From assembly GCA_900543505.1 (NCBI GenBank), contig UQSB01000002.1:21490-85489 (forward strand): 64,000 nucleotides of DNA, written 5' to 3'. The stretch's first letter is position 1. Each line of letters opens with the position of its first letter. This stretch comes from an uncultured Collinsella sp. (GTDB lineage Bacteria > Actinomycetota > Coriobacteriia > Coriobacteriales > Coriobacteriaceae). The notes below the pieces were generated by a model. That model did not search any database. It had not been told where the DNA came from and saw only the letters and a list, made by a program, of their open reading frames with translations. Of the stretch, positions 1 to 8,695 are shown piece after piece. Made by a program: the position numbers and the translations under genes.

Positions 1-291
1 CAGCGTGGAGCAGCGATGGATGAGCTGCAGCGCATCGCTCATCTCGGATTCCTTGATGACGATGTTGACCGTGACGTAGACGCGCGAGCCGGCCAGATGC
101 GCGGCGCGGCAGGCCTGCTCAAAGGCCTCGTCGGTAAAGTTGGTGGCCTTGCGGCGTGCGTTGAAGCTGCCCATGCCGCAGTAGATGGCGTCTGCCCCGG
201 CGGCGAGCGCGGCGGCAAAGGGCTCCGGGCCTCCGGCGGGGGCCAAGAGTTCGGGTCTGCGGTTGGTGGTTCGACTGGCGGTTGCGGTCAT
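1..291 (-). CDS. U32 family peptidase-like protein, N-terminal part (cut by window start)
   Basis: Reading the minus strand from an ATG at 291 gives 97 codons that run off the window edge. The protein has the PELLAPAGG start, then AGADAIYCGMGSFNARR and YVTVNIVIKE, the hallmark N-terminus of the U32 (collagenase-like) family, whose characterised members act in tRNA or 23S rRNA hydroxylation. A good ribosome-binding site (AGGCAGGA) lies just before the ATG. The same N-terminal pattern recurs in the U32 gene at 40619, so this chromosome has at least two paralogues. Only the N-terminus is visible, so the subfamily cannot be decided. Confidence 0.85.
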   Translation of the reverse strand, partial: MTATASRTTNRRPELLAPAGGPEPFAAALAAGADAIYCGMGSFNARRKATNFTDEAFEQACRAAHLAGSRVYVTVNIVIKESEMSDALQLIHRCSTL

Positions 292-473
292 ATCCTGCCT
301 TTCAAAATGCTCAGATACTCAAAAGTATAGTGGTGCCGTCGCGGCAGGCGATGCCCGTGCTCTAAGCGGGATAAAGTCTTCAGCAGCTTGGACTGGCTGC
401 TTCACATGAGAACCGTTCAGCGGTCCGGGGAAACCGTTGGGCGATAAAATATTCTCGCAACGTGATAATAATC

Positions 474-502
474 TTGCATCGCGCGGAAACCTTGAGTACT
501 AT
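474..502 (+). promoter_or_regulatory. Putative sigma-70-type promoter for ridA
   Basis: TTGCAT (474-479) and TACTAT (497-502) are separated by exactly 17 bases, about 90 bases upstream of the ridA start. The rest of 292-589 shows no gene I can support. It would hold the promoter of the divergent U32 gene and a ridA leader of roughly 80 bases. Confidence 0.5.
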
Positions 503-589
503 CCCAATCAAGCGCGGTGTTCAGACCGAACTGTGCCTCCCGGTGTGAACGCCGCGCTCCCGTTCCCTTTTACTTGTAAGGAGAAAAAC

Positions 590-967
590 ATGAGCAAGAC
601 CGTCGTGTCTTCCGATAACGCACCCGCAGCCATCGGCCCGTATTCCCCCGGTATCCAGACTGGCAACATGGTGTTTCTGTCCGGCCAGCTGGGCATCGAT
701 CCCGCGACCGGCAAGCTGCCCGAGGGTGTCGAGGCCCAGGCTAAGCAGTCCCTTGCTAATGTCGAGGCCCTGCTGACCGCTGCCGGCGCCACCTTTGCCG
801 ATGTCGTCAAGACCACAGTCTACCTGGCTGACATTGCCGACTTCGCTGCCGTAAACGAGATCTACGCCTCCAAGTTCGAGGCCCCGTTCCCCGCGCGCAG
901 CGCTTTCCAGGTTGCCGCTCTTCCGGCTGGCGGTCTGGTCGAGATCGAGGTTGTCGCCGCTCTCTAA
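590..967 (+). CDS. ridA: RidA family enamine/imine deaminase
   Basis: This 125-residue protein has the full RidA (YjgF/YER057c/UK114) fold signature: AIGPYSPGIQTGNMVFLSGQ near residues 11-30, the GIDPATG loop, and the C-terminal PARSAFQVAALPAGGLVEIE with the conserved Arg that binds the substrate carboxylate. RidA hydrolyses reactive 2-aminoacrylate and related imines to keto acids plus ammonia in the cytoplasm. The start is the ATG behind TAAGGAG; an upstream in-frame extension lacks family similarity. It is monocistronic, with its own promoter and a strong terminator. Its position beside a locus encoding diaminopropionate ammonia-lyase, which makes 2-aminoacrylate, is suggestive. Confidence 0.95.
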   Translation: MSKTVVSSDNAPAAIGPYSPGIQTGNMVFLSGQLGIDPATGKLPEGVEAQAKQSLANVEALLTAAGATFADVVKTTVYLADIADFAAVNEIYASKFEAPFPARSAFQVAALPAGGLVEIEVVAAL

Positions 968-996
968 GGTGTTGGTAACAACTAAACATGACATGC

Positions 997-1035
997 AAAA
1001 AGACCCTGCAGCGCGTGCGAGCTGCAGGGTCTTTT
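997..1035. terminator. Bidirectional intrinsic terminator between ridA and the regulator gene
   Basis: An A-tract and AGACCCTGCAG at 997-1011 pair with CTGCAGGGTCT and a T-tract at 1022-1035, a perfect stem usable on both strands. It separates convergent ridA and the YheO-type regulator. Confidence 0.85.
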
Positions 1036-1089
1036 GTCAAGCGATGCGACAAAAATGATCCGTTTCCCTTCGTCCCCAAGGGATCACGT

Positions 1090-1746
1090 TTAGCCCTCCT
1101 TGCGAACTTTTTGCAGGTAGCGGTAGACGCTGGGCTCCGAGATGCCCAGCGCGGTGGCGGCGCAGGCCACGGCGCCCTTGAGCATAAACACGCCGTTGCC
1201 GTTGAGGTGGCGAATGACGTCCACGCGGTCGCTCTGGCCAAGCGACGCTACATCCAGCCCGCGCGCGCTCAGCAACTCGGCAATGCTGCGGTCGATGAGC
1301 TCCTGTGTGGACTCCGAAAGGCTTTCGACCTCGATAGGGGCGGGCTCCGTGCGCGTCGGCGCCGCGTCGAAGCAGGCCATGAGCTGCTGTGCCATGGCGT
1401 TGATGGAGCGCACGGTCGAGAGATCGGTGTTGACGCAGAGCATGCCGACGATCTCTTTATCCTCGCGGATAAAGAACGTCGCGGACTCCAACGTCTTGCC
1501 GCCGGCACCGCGCCCCTCATAGCCCGTAATAAACGGCAGGTCGCGATACTTTGGGTCGTGCATGATCTTGAGCGCCAGATCGGTGGCGGGACCGCCGACT
1601 TTACGGCCGCTCACGATGCCGTTGCGAATATCGACGATGGCGTGGTCGGGATCCGAGAAATCGTGCAGGACGATCTCGCTGTTCTTACCGAGTATCTGCT
1701 CCAGGAAATCGACCATCGGCAAAAAGCGACGTACGGTCTCGTTCAC
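1090..1746 (-). CDS. YheO-like PAS/HTH transcriptional regulator 1
   Basis: A 218-residue regulator. The N-terminal two thirds resemble the YheO-like PAS domain (motifs EIVLHDFSDPDHAIVDIRNG, SGRKVGGPATD, FFIREDKEIVGMLCVNTDLS). The C-terminus carries a helix-turn-helix ending in ALGISEPSVYRYLQKVRKE, the DUF2087/HTH_24-like module of this family. I chose the GTG at 1746 because AAGGAG sits seven bases upstream and family similarity begins there. The gene is divergent from the purine permease, so local control of the purine locus is likely. It is paralogous to the regulator at 15358-16011; both share SGRK and an FIR-(E/N)-D segment. The ligand is unknown; a purine or breakdown product is inference. 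Confidence 0.85.
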   Translation of the reverse strand: MNETVRRFLPMVDFLEQILGKNSEIVLHDFSDPDHAIVDIRNGIVSGRKVGGPATDLALKIMHDPKYRDLPFITGYEGRGAGGKTLESATFFIREDKEIVGMLCVNTDLSTVRSINAMAQQLMACFDAAPTRTEPAPIEVESLSESTQELIDRSIAELLSARGLDVASLGQSDRVDVIRHLNGNGVFMLKGAVACAATALGISEPSVYRYLQKVRKEG

Positions 1747-2098
1747 GGGCAACTCCTTGGGATGAAATCGGAAATGTTCATAACAATTTTTTCTCATGGT
1801 AACACGGTGTCTATTGACTCGCATATTCGCAGGTACATTGCGTAATACGGACGAGCGGTAGGAATTTGGCGGTAAACGGTCGACCAAAAGAAAAGTTAGA
1901 TGTTATTTTGACAAGACACTTTCCTGACCTGCGGAAATGCATAATCCCAGCTCAAGAACAGTCTGATAACAAAAAATTATTATTGAGAATGAGAAAAATC
2001 TTTAATACGATATGCAACGAAGGCACAACCTCACCCCCGCACTGCGTCACAATAGAGCGTTAGATGCGAAAACAACTACTTCGAGGATTGGTGGTCAA
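1747..2098. promoter_or_regulatory. Divergent regulatory region with putative permease promoter at 1983-2011
   Basis: This 352-base, unusually A+T-rich stretch separates the YheO-type regulator from the purine permease and holds no gene. On the plus strand TTGAGA (1983-1988) and TACGAT (2006-2011) are 17 bases apart, a plausible permease promoter. A TTGACA at 1918-1923 has no well-spaced -10 partner. I looked for a purine riboswitch fold and could not support one by eye. Confidence 0.5.
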
Positions 2099-3493
2099 AT
2101 GGCCCAGGAGACGGTTACGAACGGCACTGAAGCCCTGTTCACTCGCGAAGGCATGCCGCCCGTTAAGGAAATGATCCCGTGTGCCCTTCAGCACGTACTG
2201 GCATCGTTTGCCGGTATCATCACCCCGGCTGTCATCATGGCCGGCGTCTACGGCTTTAATAGCCAGCAGAGCACCGACATCATTCAGGTTGCGCTCATTC
2301 TTTCGGCGATCGACACGGCCCTTCAGGCCTTCGCTCCCTTCCGCCGCATCGGCGGCGGCCTGCCCATCGTCATGGGCGTCTCGTTCGCGTTCCTGCCGGC
2401 CCTGCAGGCCATGGGTGCCTCGGGCTTTAGCTTTGGTGCGCTGCTGGGCGGCGAGATTGTCGGCGGTGCCGTCGCGGTCCTCTTTGGTCTGGCCTACAGC
2501 AAGATTAAGTGGCTGTTCCCGCCCGTCGTGACCGGTACGGTCATCTTCTCCATTGGCGTCTCTCTCTATCCCACGGCCGTCAAGTACATGGCCGGCGGTA
2601 TGGGTACGCCGCTGTGGGGCACTCCGCAGGCCTGGTGCGTCGCTCTTATCACCTTCGCCGTGGTCTTTGCGCTCGCCAACTTTGGCAAGGGCACGCTCAA
2701 GCTGGGATCCGTGTTCTTTGGCATGATCGTTGGCATGATCGTTTCGATCCCCTTTGGCATGATCGACTTCTCCAGCGTCGCCACCGCTCAGGTCTTCGCC
2801 CTTCCCAAGCTCATGCCCTACGCGCTCGAGTTTGACCCCGAGGTCTGCATCACCCTCGCCGTCGTGTTCCCCATGGTTGCCATCCAGGTTATCGGCGACG
2901 TCTCCGCCGCCTGCCTGGGCTCCATCGACCGTATGCCCACCGAGCGCGAGCTCTCCGGCGCTATCGTGTCCCAGGGCCTCACCTCTATGGTCGGCGGCCT
3001 GCTGGGCGGTCTTCCCACCAGCGCCCTTGGCCAGAACGTGGGCATCATCTGCTCCAACAAGGTCGTCAACAAGTGGGTCTTTGTGATCATTGCGGCCGTC
3101 TTTGCCATCGCCGGTCTGTTCCCGCAGCTCTCTGCCGTCCTTTCCGCTATCCCGCAGCCCGTCATCGGCGGTGCTACCGTGGGCGTGTTTGGCACCATCA
3201 CCATGAACGGCGTGCGCATGTTCACCCGCGAGGGCCTCACGCAGCGCACTACCACCATCGTCGGTACCTCCGTCGTCTTTGGCCTGGGTATCTGGATGGC
3301 CAGCGGTTGCCTTGCCGGCGAGGGTATGCCCGCCTGGGTGTCCACCGTCATCGGCTCCAATGCCGTAACCCCCACCGCCATCATGGCCATCGTCCTTAAC
3401 CTGATTCTTCCGCAGACGCCGGTCGTGGCTCAGCACATCGATGCTGCCAAGGACGCTGCCGTGGATCTGGTCTTGCCCGAGAGCAAGAAGTAG
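2099..3493 (+). CDS. NCS2 family uracil/xanthine (urate) permease
   Basis: A 464-residue, strongly hydrophobic protein with the nucleobase-ascorbate (NCS2) layout of about 14 membrane segments. It includes the early QHVLASFAGIITPAVIMAG segment, the EICIT/VCITLAVVFPMVAIQVIGDVSA segment and the QNVGIICSNKVVNKWVF signature loop. Members import xanthine, uric acid or uracil with protons. It is the first gene of the plus-strand purine operon and precedes ssnA by 195 bases, so purine import is the natural role. The UacT/XanQ type cannot be separated by eye. I chose the ATG at 2099; its ribosome-binding site (GAGGAT) is weak and distant, so the start is less certain than the identity. Confidence 0.9.
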   Translation: MAQETVTNGTEALFTREGMPPVKEMIPCALQHVLASFAGIITPAVIMAGVYGFNSQQSTDIIQVALILSAIDTALQAFAPFRRIGGGLPIVMGVSFAFLPALQAMGASGFSFGALLGGEIVGGAVAVLFGLAYSKIKWLFPPVVTGTVIFSIGVSLYPTAVKYMAGGMGTPLWGTPQAWCVALITFAVVFALANFGKGTLKLGSVFFGMIVGMIVSIPFGMIDFSSVATAQVFALPKLMPYALEFDPEVCITLAVVFPMVAIQVIGDVSAACLGSIDRMPTERELSGAIVSQGLTSMVGGLLGGLPTSALGQNVGIICSNKVVNKWVFVIIAAVFAIAGLFPQLSAVLSAIPQPVIGGATVGVFGTITMNGVRMFTREGLTQRTTTIVGTSVVFGLGIWMASGCLAGEGMPAWVSTVIGSNAVTPTAIMAIVLNLILPQTPVVAQHIDAAKDAAVDLVLPESKK

Positions 3494-3510
3494 CCAATTC
3501 GGTGCTATTC

Positions 3511-3540
3511 GTCGGCGGGCGCATCGCCTCGTCCGCCGAC
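3511..3540 (+). other. Intercistronic hairpin after the permease
   Basis: GTCGGCGG (3511-3518) pairs perfectly with CCGCCGAC (3533-3540). No T-tract follows, so this is more likely an mRNA-stabilising or attenuating hairpin than an intrinsic terminator. A second, weaker stem (ACTTC...GTGAAG) lies near 3560-3590. Confidence 0.45.
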
Positions 3541-3688
3541 GTCATGCGGCGCCAAGCCGCACTTCAAAGGGTTTGTCCCTTTGGTGAAGCGTTGACGGGA
3601 GAGGGCCCGTTTCCGGTGTAGGCCGGCGCTTCGCACTCCGCCATGTCAGAGGTGTCAAACCCCGCCCCTGATGTTGAAGGGAGCATCC

Positions 3689-5044
3689 ATGCTTCTGGTC
3701 GCTAACGGTTCTGTCTTTACCCGCAATGCTCAGACCCCGTTCATTCCAAACGGTGCGGTCGCCATTGACGGAGATACGATCGTCGAAGTGGGCCCCGAGT
3801 GCGAGCTCAAGGCCAAGTACCCGGATGCCGAGTACGTCGACGCCCGGGGCAACCTCATCATGCCCGGACTCATCAACTGCCACACCCACATCTACTCGGG
3901 TTTGGCCCGCGGCCTTGCCATTAAGGGCTGTAACCCTACCAACTTCCTGGAGAATCTTGAGCAGCAGTGGTGGAAGATCGACGACAACCTGACGCTCGAC
4001 GGCACCAAGGCCAGCGCCTATGCCACGATTCTTGACTCCATCCGCGATGGCGTCACCACGATCTTCGATCACCATGCGAGCTTCTGCGAGATTCCGGGAA
4101 GCCTCTTTACCATTAAGGATGCCGCTCAGGAGCTGGGCATGCGTTCGTGCCTGTGCTACGAGGTCTCCGATCGCCGCGGCCAGGAAAAATGCGACCAGGC
4201 CATTGCCGAGAACGCCGAGTTTGCCCAGTGGGCCGCCAAGGAGCGTCGCGATAACGACAACCACATGATCGCCGCCATGTTTGGCGGACATGCCACCTTT
4301 ACGCTGTCGGACGAGACCATGGATAAGATGGCCGAGGCCAACAACGGCCTGACCGGCTTCCACATCCATGTGTGCGAGGGCATGAATGACGTGTGGGACT
4401 CCCGCCTCAACCGCGGTGGCATCAGCCCCGTCGAGCGCCTGCTGCAGCACAATCTGCTGGGTCCCGACACCATGCTCGGCCACTGCATCCACGTGACGCC
4501 TGCCGAGATGGATATCGTCAAGGAGTCCGGTACCTGGCTCGTCAACAACCCCGAATCCAATATGGGCAACGCCGTGGGCTGCGCCCCCGTGCTCGAATTC
4601 TTCCGTCGCGGCATCCCCGTGTGCATGGGCACCGATGCCTACACCCACGATATGCTCGAGAGCCTCAAGGTCTTCCTGATCATCCAGCGCCACAACGCCG
4701 CCATGCCCAACGTGGGCTGGTGCGAGGCAATGACGATGCTCTTTGAGAACAACGCCAAGATGGCCAGCAGGTACTTCGATCGCAAGCTCGGTGTGCTCGA
4801 GGCCGGCGCTGCCGCCGACGTCATCGTCATGGACTACAAGCCCTTTACGCCGCTGAGCGAGGAGAACATCGACGGCCACATGCTCTTTGGCATGATGGGC
4901 AAAAACTGCCGCACCACCATCATCAACGGCCGCGTCCTGTACAAGGATCGCGAGTTTGTCGGTATTGATGAGGACAAGATCAACGCGTGGACCATGGCTG
5001 AGTCCAAAAGGCTCTGGAGCACGCTCAACGATCGCGCCTACTAA
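3689..5044 (+). CDS. ssnA: Putative aminohydrolase SsnA
   Basis: A 451-residue amidohydrolase-superfamily enzyme matching SsnA in length and motifs. It has the metal-binding NCHTHIYSG (His65 and His67), a mid-protein FHIHVCEG, HCIHVTPAEMD, the cytosine/guanine-deaminase-like NNPESNMGN segment, and the metal Asp in CMGTDAYTHD. SsnA is a conserved member of the anaerobic purine-degradation gene set, where it is thought to hydrolyse or deaminate a purine-derived intermediate; the exact substrate is not settled as far as I recall. GAAGGGAG precedes the ATG at 3689. It is followed by ygfK after a 148-base spacer with a long hairpin. Confidence 0.9.
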   Translation: MLLVANGSVFTRNAQTPFIPNGAVAIDGDTIVEVGPECELKAKYPDAEYVDARGNLIMPGLINCHTHIYSGLARGLAIKGCNPTNFLENLEQQWWKIDDNLTLDGTKASAYATILDSIRDGVTTIFDHHASFCEIPGSLFTIKDAAQELGMRSCLCYEVSDRRGQEKCDQAIAENAEFAQWAAKERRDNDNHMIAAMFGGHATFTLSDETMDKMAEANNGLTGFHIHVCEGMNDVWDSRLNRGGISPVERLLQHNLLGPDTMLGHCIHVTPAEMDIVKESGTWLVNNPESNMGNAVGCAPVLEFFRRGIPVCMGTDAYTHDMLESLKVFLIIQRHNAAMPNVGWCEAMTMLFENNAKMASRYFDRKLGVLEAGAAADVIVMDYKPFTPLSEENIDGHMLFGMMGKNCRTTIINGRVLYKDREFVGIDEDKINAWTMAESKRLWSTLNDRAY

Positions 5045-5058
5045 TTACAAGTAGATTC

Positions 5059-5094
5059 ACGCGCGTCGGATGTTTCGCCACATCCGACGCGCGT
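5059..5094 (+). other. Perfect 15-bp stem hairpin between ssnA and ygfK
   Basis: ACGCGCGTCGGATGT (5059-5073) and its exact reverse complement (5080-5094) enclose a six-base loop. There is no T-tract. It may act as an RNase barrier or Rho-linked partial terminator that sets different levels of ssnA and ygfK. Confidence 0.55.
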
Positions 5095-5192
5095 ATGGGC
5101 GGCCTCCGCGGGGTCGCCGGCGCTGTGCTAGCGCTACACCGTATTTGCGCCCGCCGCGCGGTCTCGCCGGGCGTTACAGAGAGGAGCTCATT

Positions 5193-8192
5193 ATGAGCGA
5201 CATCATGAGGCCGATCCCGTTTTCGCAGCTGATGAACTGGATCATCGAGGAGCACAAGACCCAGGACGCCATCTTTGGCGTGCGCAAGATGGTCACGACC
5301 AACCAGGAGGGTGCGCTTCCCATTTTTGACGAGCGCATCGAGACTCCGTTTGGCCCGGCCGCCGGTCCCAACACGCAGCTTGCCCAGAACATCGTGGCCT
5401 CTTATGTGGCCGGTTCCCGCTTCTTTGAGCTTAAGACCGTTCAGGTTATGGACGGCGAGGAGCTCTCCAAGTGCGTCAACAAGCCCTGCATCGTGGCGCA
5501 GGACGAGTGCTACAACTGCGAATGGTCGACCGAGCTCGAGGTTCCGCAGGCCTTTGCCGAGTACGTGAAGGCATGGTTCGCCTGCCACCTGATCGCTCGC
5601 GAGTACGGCTTGGGCAGCCCGGACGGCTTTGTCTTCAACATGTCCGTGGGCTATGACCTGGAGGGCATCAAGAGCCCCAAGGTCGACGCCTACATCGAGG
5701 GCATGAAGGACGCCAGCGGCTCCGACGTCTGGAACGAGTGCCGCACGTGGGCGCTCGCCAACCTGGACAAGTTTGAGCATGTCGATGCCGCGTTTGTCGA
5801 GTCCATCCCGGCGCGCGTCTCCAACTCCATCACTGAGTCCACGCTGCATGGCTGCCCGCCGGCGGAGATCGAGCGCATCGCGACCTATCTGATCACCGAG
5901 AAGGGCCTCAACACCTACATCAAGTGCAACCCCACGCTGCTGGGCTATGAGTTTGCCCGCCAGCGTCTGAACGAGCTGGGCTTTGACTATATCGTCTTTG
6001 ATGATACGCACTTCCGCGAGGACCTGCAGTGGGCCGACGCCGTGCCCATGTTCGAGCGCCTGATTGCCCTGTGCGCCGAGCGCGGCCTGGAGTTTGGCGT
6101 CAAGCTGACCAACACGTTCCCCGTCGACGTGACGAGGAACGAGCTGCCTTCCACCGAGATGTACATGTCCGGCCGTTCGCTGTTCTCACTGACCATCGAG
6201 GCCGCCCGCCGCATTACCGAGCAGTTTGACGGCAAGCTGCGCATCAGCTACTCCGGTGGTGCCACGGTCTACAACATCCGCGCCCTGTATGATGCCGGTA
6301 TTTGGCCCGTTACCCTGGCGACCGACGTGCTCAAGCCCGGTGGTTACGAGCGCTTTAGCCAGATGGCCGGCGAGTTTACCGACCTGGACGGCAAGCCGTT
6401 TGAGGGCGTCTCGCTCGAGGCCGTGACCGCGATCCAGACCGACTCGCTCACCAACCCGCTCTACAAGAAGCCGCTGCGCCCGCTGCCCGACCGCAAGGTC
6501 GCCGGCAAGAGCCCGCTTTCCGACTGCTTTACCACGCCGTGCCGCACGAGCTGCCCCATCCAGCAGGATATTCCCGCCTACCTGGCGGCTGTTGACGAGG
6601 GCCGCTACGAGGACGCGCTTAACATCATCATCGAGCGCAACGCCCTGCCGTTCATTACCGGTACCATCTGCCCGCATCCCTGCGGCCGTGCCTGCGAGCG
6701 TGCCTTCTACGAGCCCGAGGGCGCCCAGATTCGCGCCAGCAAGCTCAAGGCCGCCCGCGAGGCCATGACCACCGTGCTGCCCAAGCTGCGCGCCCAGGAC
6801 ATCGCCAACGACGCCGAGCGCAACGTTGCCGTTATCGGCGGCGGCCCGGCCGGCCTGGCGACGGCGTTCTTCCTGACGCGTGCCGGCGTGCCCGTTACCA
6901 TCTTTGAGGCCCGCGATTCGCTCGGCGGTGTAGTCCGTCACGTCATCCCCGAGTTCCGTATCGCCAGCGACGATATCTCGCACGACGCTGAGTTCTGCCT
7001 GGCCTTTGGCGCCAAGGTGCAGCTCAATGCTCGCGTGGAGTCCATCGACGAGCTCAAGGCCCAGGGCTTTACCGACGTGGTCGTGGCCACCGGTGCCTGG
7101 ATGCCCGGCTCTGCGGGCCTGGGCGAGGGCGCCGAGCTCGACGTGCTGGAGTTCCTCGAGGCCGCCAAGAAGGGCGAGAAGCTCGAGCTGGGCGAGGACG
7201 TCGTGATCATTGGCGCCGGCAACACCGCCATGGACGCGGCTCGCGTGGCCAAGCGTCTGGCTGGCGTGAAGAACGTGCGCTTGGTGTATCGCCGCACCAA
7301 GAAGCAGATGCCCGCTGACGAGGAAGAGCTTGATCTTGCTCTTGCCGACGGTGTTGAGTTCTGCGAGCTGCTGGCCCCCAAGGCGCTTAACGGCGCCGTG
7401 CTGACCTGCGACGTTATGGAGCTTGGCGAGCCGGATGCAAGCGGCCGTCGCAGCCCCGTCGCCACGGGCGAGACCGTCGAGCTGCCTGCCACCACGGTGA
7501 TCTGCGCCGTGGGCGAGGGCATCGATGCCAGCCTGTACGATGCCGCGGGCGTCGAGCACGACCGTCGCGGCCGCCTTGCCGCCACCTCCACCGGCGTCGA
7601 GGGCGTCTGGGCTGCCGGTGACTGCCGTCGCGGTCCGGCCACCGTGGTCGAGGCTATCGCCGACGCCGCCGAGGTTGCCCGTGCCATCGCCGGTGTGGAC
7701 TTTAACAAGTACGCCGACCAGAATGCTCAGGCCGGTCGCGAGGACGCCTGCTACGAGCGCAAGGGGTCGCTGTGCCGCGACAAGCGCAACTGCACCAAGA
7801 CTCGCTGCCTGGGCTGCGGCTCGGCGTGCGAGGTCTGCTGCGATGTGTGCCCCAACCGCGCCAACGTTGCCATTAAAGTGCCGGGCCTGGCCAAGCATCA
7901 GGTCGTCCATGTCGATGGCATGTGCAACGAGTGCGGCAACTGCGCCGTGTTCTGCCCCTACCAGGAGGGTCGTCCCTACAAGGACAAGCTCACCCTGTTC
8001 TGGAGCGAGGAGGACATGGAGAACTCCGAGAACGAGGGATTCCTGGCCGTGGACGAGGATCACTTTAAGGTCCGCGTCGCCGGTACGGTCCGCACCGTCT
8101 CGGTCGATGCCGTCAACACCGGCCTTCCCGAGGCCGTCCGCCTGACCATCAGGGCTGTGCGCGACAACTATTCGTACCTTCTTAAGAAATAG
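5193..8192 (+). CDS. ygfK: YgfK, putative selenate reductase-annotated Fe-S flavoprotein
   Basis: A 999-residue multidomain oxidoreductase close to the usual YgfK length (about 1030). Residues 1-430 form a dihydroorotate-dehydrogenase-like barrel. Residues about 440-520 carry a GltD-type cysteine-rich Fe-S region (CRTSCPIQQDI, CPHPCGRACE). An FAD site (IGGGPAGLATAFF) lies near 546 and an NAD(P) site (IIGAGNTAMDAARVA) near 671. The C-terminus has two ferredoxin-like clusters (CLGCGSACEVCCDVCP near 870; CNECGNCAVFCP near 911). It should shuttle electrons between NAD(P)H and the molybdenum hydroxylase or reduce a purine intermediate in the cytoplasm. The selenate name is historical; context argues for purine catabolism. 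GAGAGGAG precedes the chosen ATG. Confidence 0.92.
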   Translation: MSDIMRPIPFSQLMNWIIEEHKTQDAIFGVRKMVTTNQEGALPIFDERIETPFGPAAGPNTQLAQNIVASYVAGSRFFELKTVQVMDGEELSKCVNKPCIVAQDECYNCEWSTELEVPQAFAEYVKAWFACHLIAREYGLGSPDGFVFNMSVGYDLEGIKSPKVDAYIEGMKDASGSDVWNECRTWALANLDKFEHVDAAFVESIPARVSNSITESTLHGCPPAEIERIATYLITEKGLNTYIKCNPTLLGYEFARQRLNELGFDYIVFDDTHFREDLQWADAVPMFERLIALCAERGLEFGVKLTNTFPVDVTRNELPSTEMYMSGRSLFSLTIEAARRITEQFDGKLRISYSGGATVYNIRALYDAGIWPVTLATDVLKPGGYERFSQMAGEFTDLDGKPFEGVSLEAVTAIQTDSLTNPLYKKPLRPLPDRKVAGKSPLSDCFTTPCRTSCPIQQDIPAYLAAVDEGRYEDALNIIIERNALPFITGTICPHPCGRACERAFYEPEGAQIRASKLKAAREAMTTVLPKLRAQDIANDAERNVAVIGGGPAGLATAFFLTRAGVPVTIFEARDSLGGVVRHVIPEFRIASDDISHDAEFCLAFGAKVQLNARVESIDELKAQGFTDVVVATGAWMPGSAGLGEGAELDVLEFLEAAKKGEKLELGEDVVIIGAGNTAMDAARVAKRLAGVKNVRLVYRRTKKQMPADEEELDLALADGVEFCELLAPKALNGAVLTCDVMELGEPDASGRRSPVATGETVELPATTVICAVGEGIDASLYDAAGVEHDRRGRLAATSTGVEGVWAAGDCRRGPATVVEAIADAAEVARAIAGVDFNKYADQNAQAGREDACYERKGSLCRDKRNCTKTRCLGCGSACEVCCDVCPNRANVAIKVPGLAKHQVVHVDGMCNECGNCAVFCPYQEGRPYKDKLTLFWSEEDMENSENEGFLAVDEDHFKVRVAGTVRTVSVDAVNTGLPEAVRLTIRAVRDNYSYLLKK

Positions 8193-8203
8193 GCGAGTCT
8201 CTT

Positions 8204-8683
8204 ATGGCCAAAGCTATTCAACATAACGTGGCCTACGTTGCCTGCGGAAGCGGTTGCGCCTCCGCAGGCGGCGACGCCCGCTGCAGCGAAGGCTGCATTG
8301 GCTGTGGCGCCTGTGTCACGGCCTGCCCCCACGGCGCCATTGCGCTGGCCGATGGCATCGCCCGCGTGGATCGCTCCAAGTGCACGGGCTGCGGCCTGTG
8401 CGGCATGGCGTGCCCGCAGCGCGTGATTGCCTTTGTTCCCGGCTACCAGAACATCCTGGTGCGCTGCAACAACACCGATAAGGGCGCCATTGCGCGCAAG
8501 ATCTGCGACACGAGCTGCATCGGTTGCGGCATGTGCGCTAAAAAGTGCCCCGCCGGCGCTATCCGCATCGAGGACAACTGCGCCCATATCGACGGCGCGG
8601 ACTGCCTGTCGTGCGGCATGTGCGCCGTCGTCTGCCCGCATGGCGCCATTCACGACCGCACCGGCATCGCCGCCGGCGTGTAG
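8204..8683 (+). CDS. Four-cluster [4Fe-4S] polyferredoxin
   Basis: A small 159-residue protein with four CxxCxxCxxxCP motifs: CIGCGACVTACP, CTGCGLCGMACP, CIGCGMCAKKCP and CLSCGMCAVVCP. These predict four [4Fe-4S] clusters, and extra cysteines near the N-terminus (CGSGC, DARC) could bind a further centre. It resembles the ferredoxin tail of RnfB-type proteins without the membrane anchor. It lies 11 bases after ygfK and 12 bases before xdhD, so co-translation and an electron-transfer role between those two enzymes are likely. XdhD here has no partner FAD subunit, which makes such a shuttle necessary. Specific partners are inference. Confidence 0.9.
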   Translation: MAKAIQHNVAYVACGSGCASAGGDARCSEGCIGCGACVTACPHGAIALADGIARVDRSKCTGCGLCGMACPQRVIAFVPGYQNILVRCNNTDKGAIARKICDTSCIGCGMCAKKCPAGAIRIEDNCAHIDGADCLSCGMCAVVCPHGAIHDRTGIAAGV

Positions 8684-8695
8684 AAGGGAATCACC

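Noticed and set aside
1747..2098. Purine riboswitch before the permease
   Set aside because: I could not find the three-helix junction or conserved loops; a covariance-model search would settle it.
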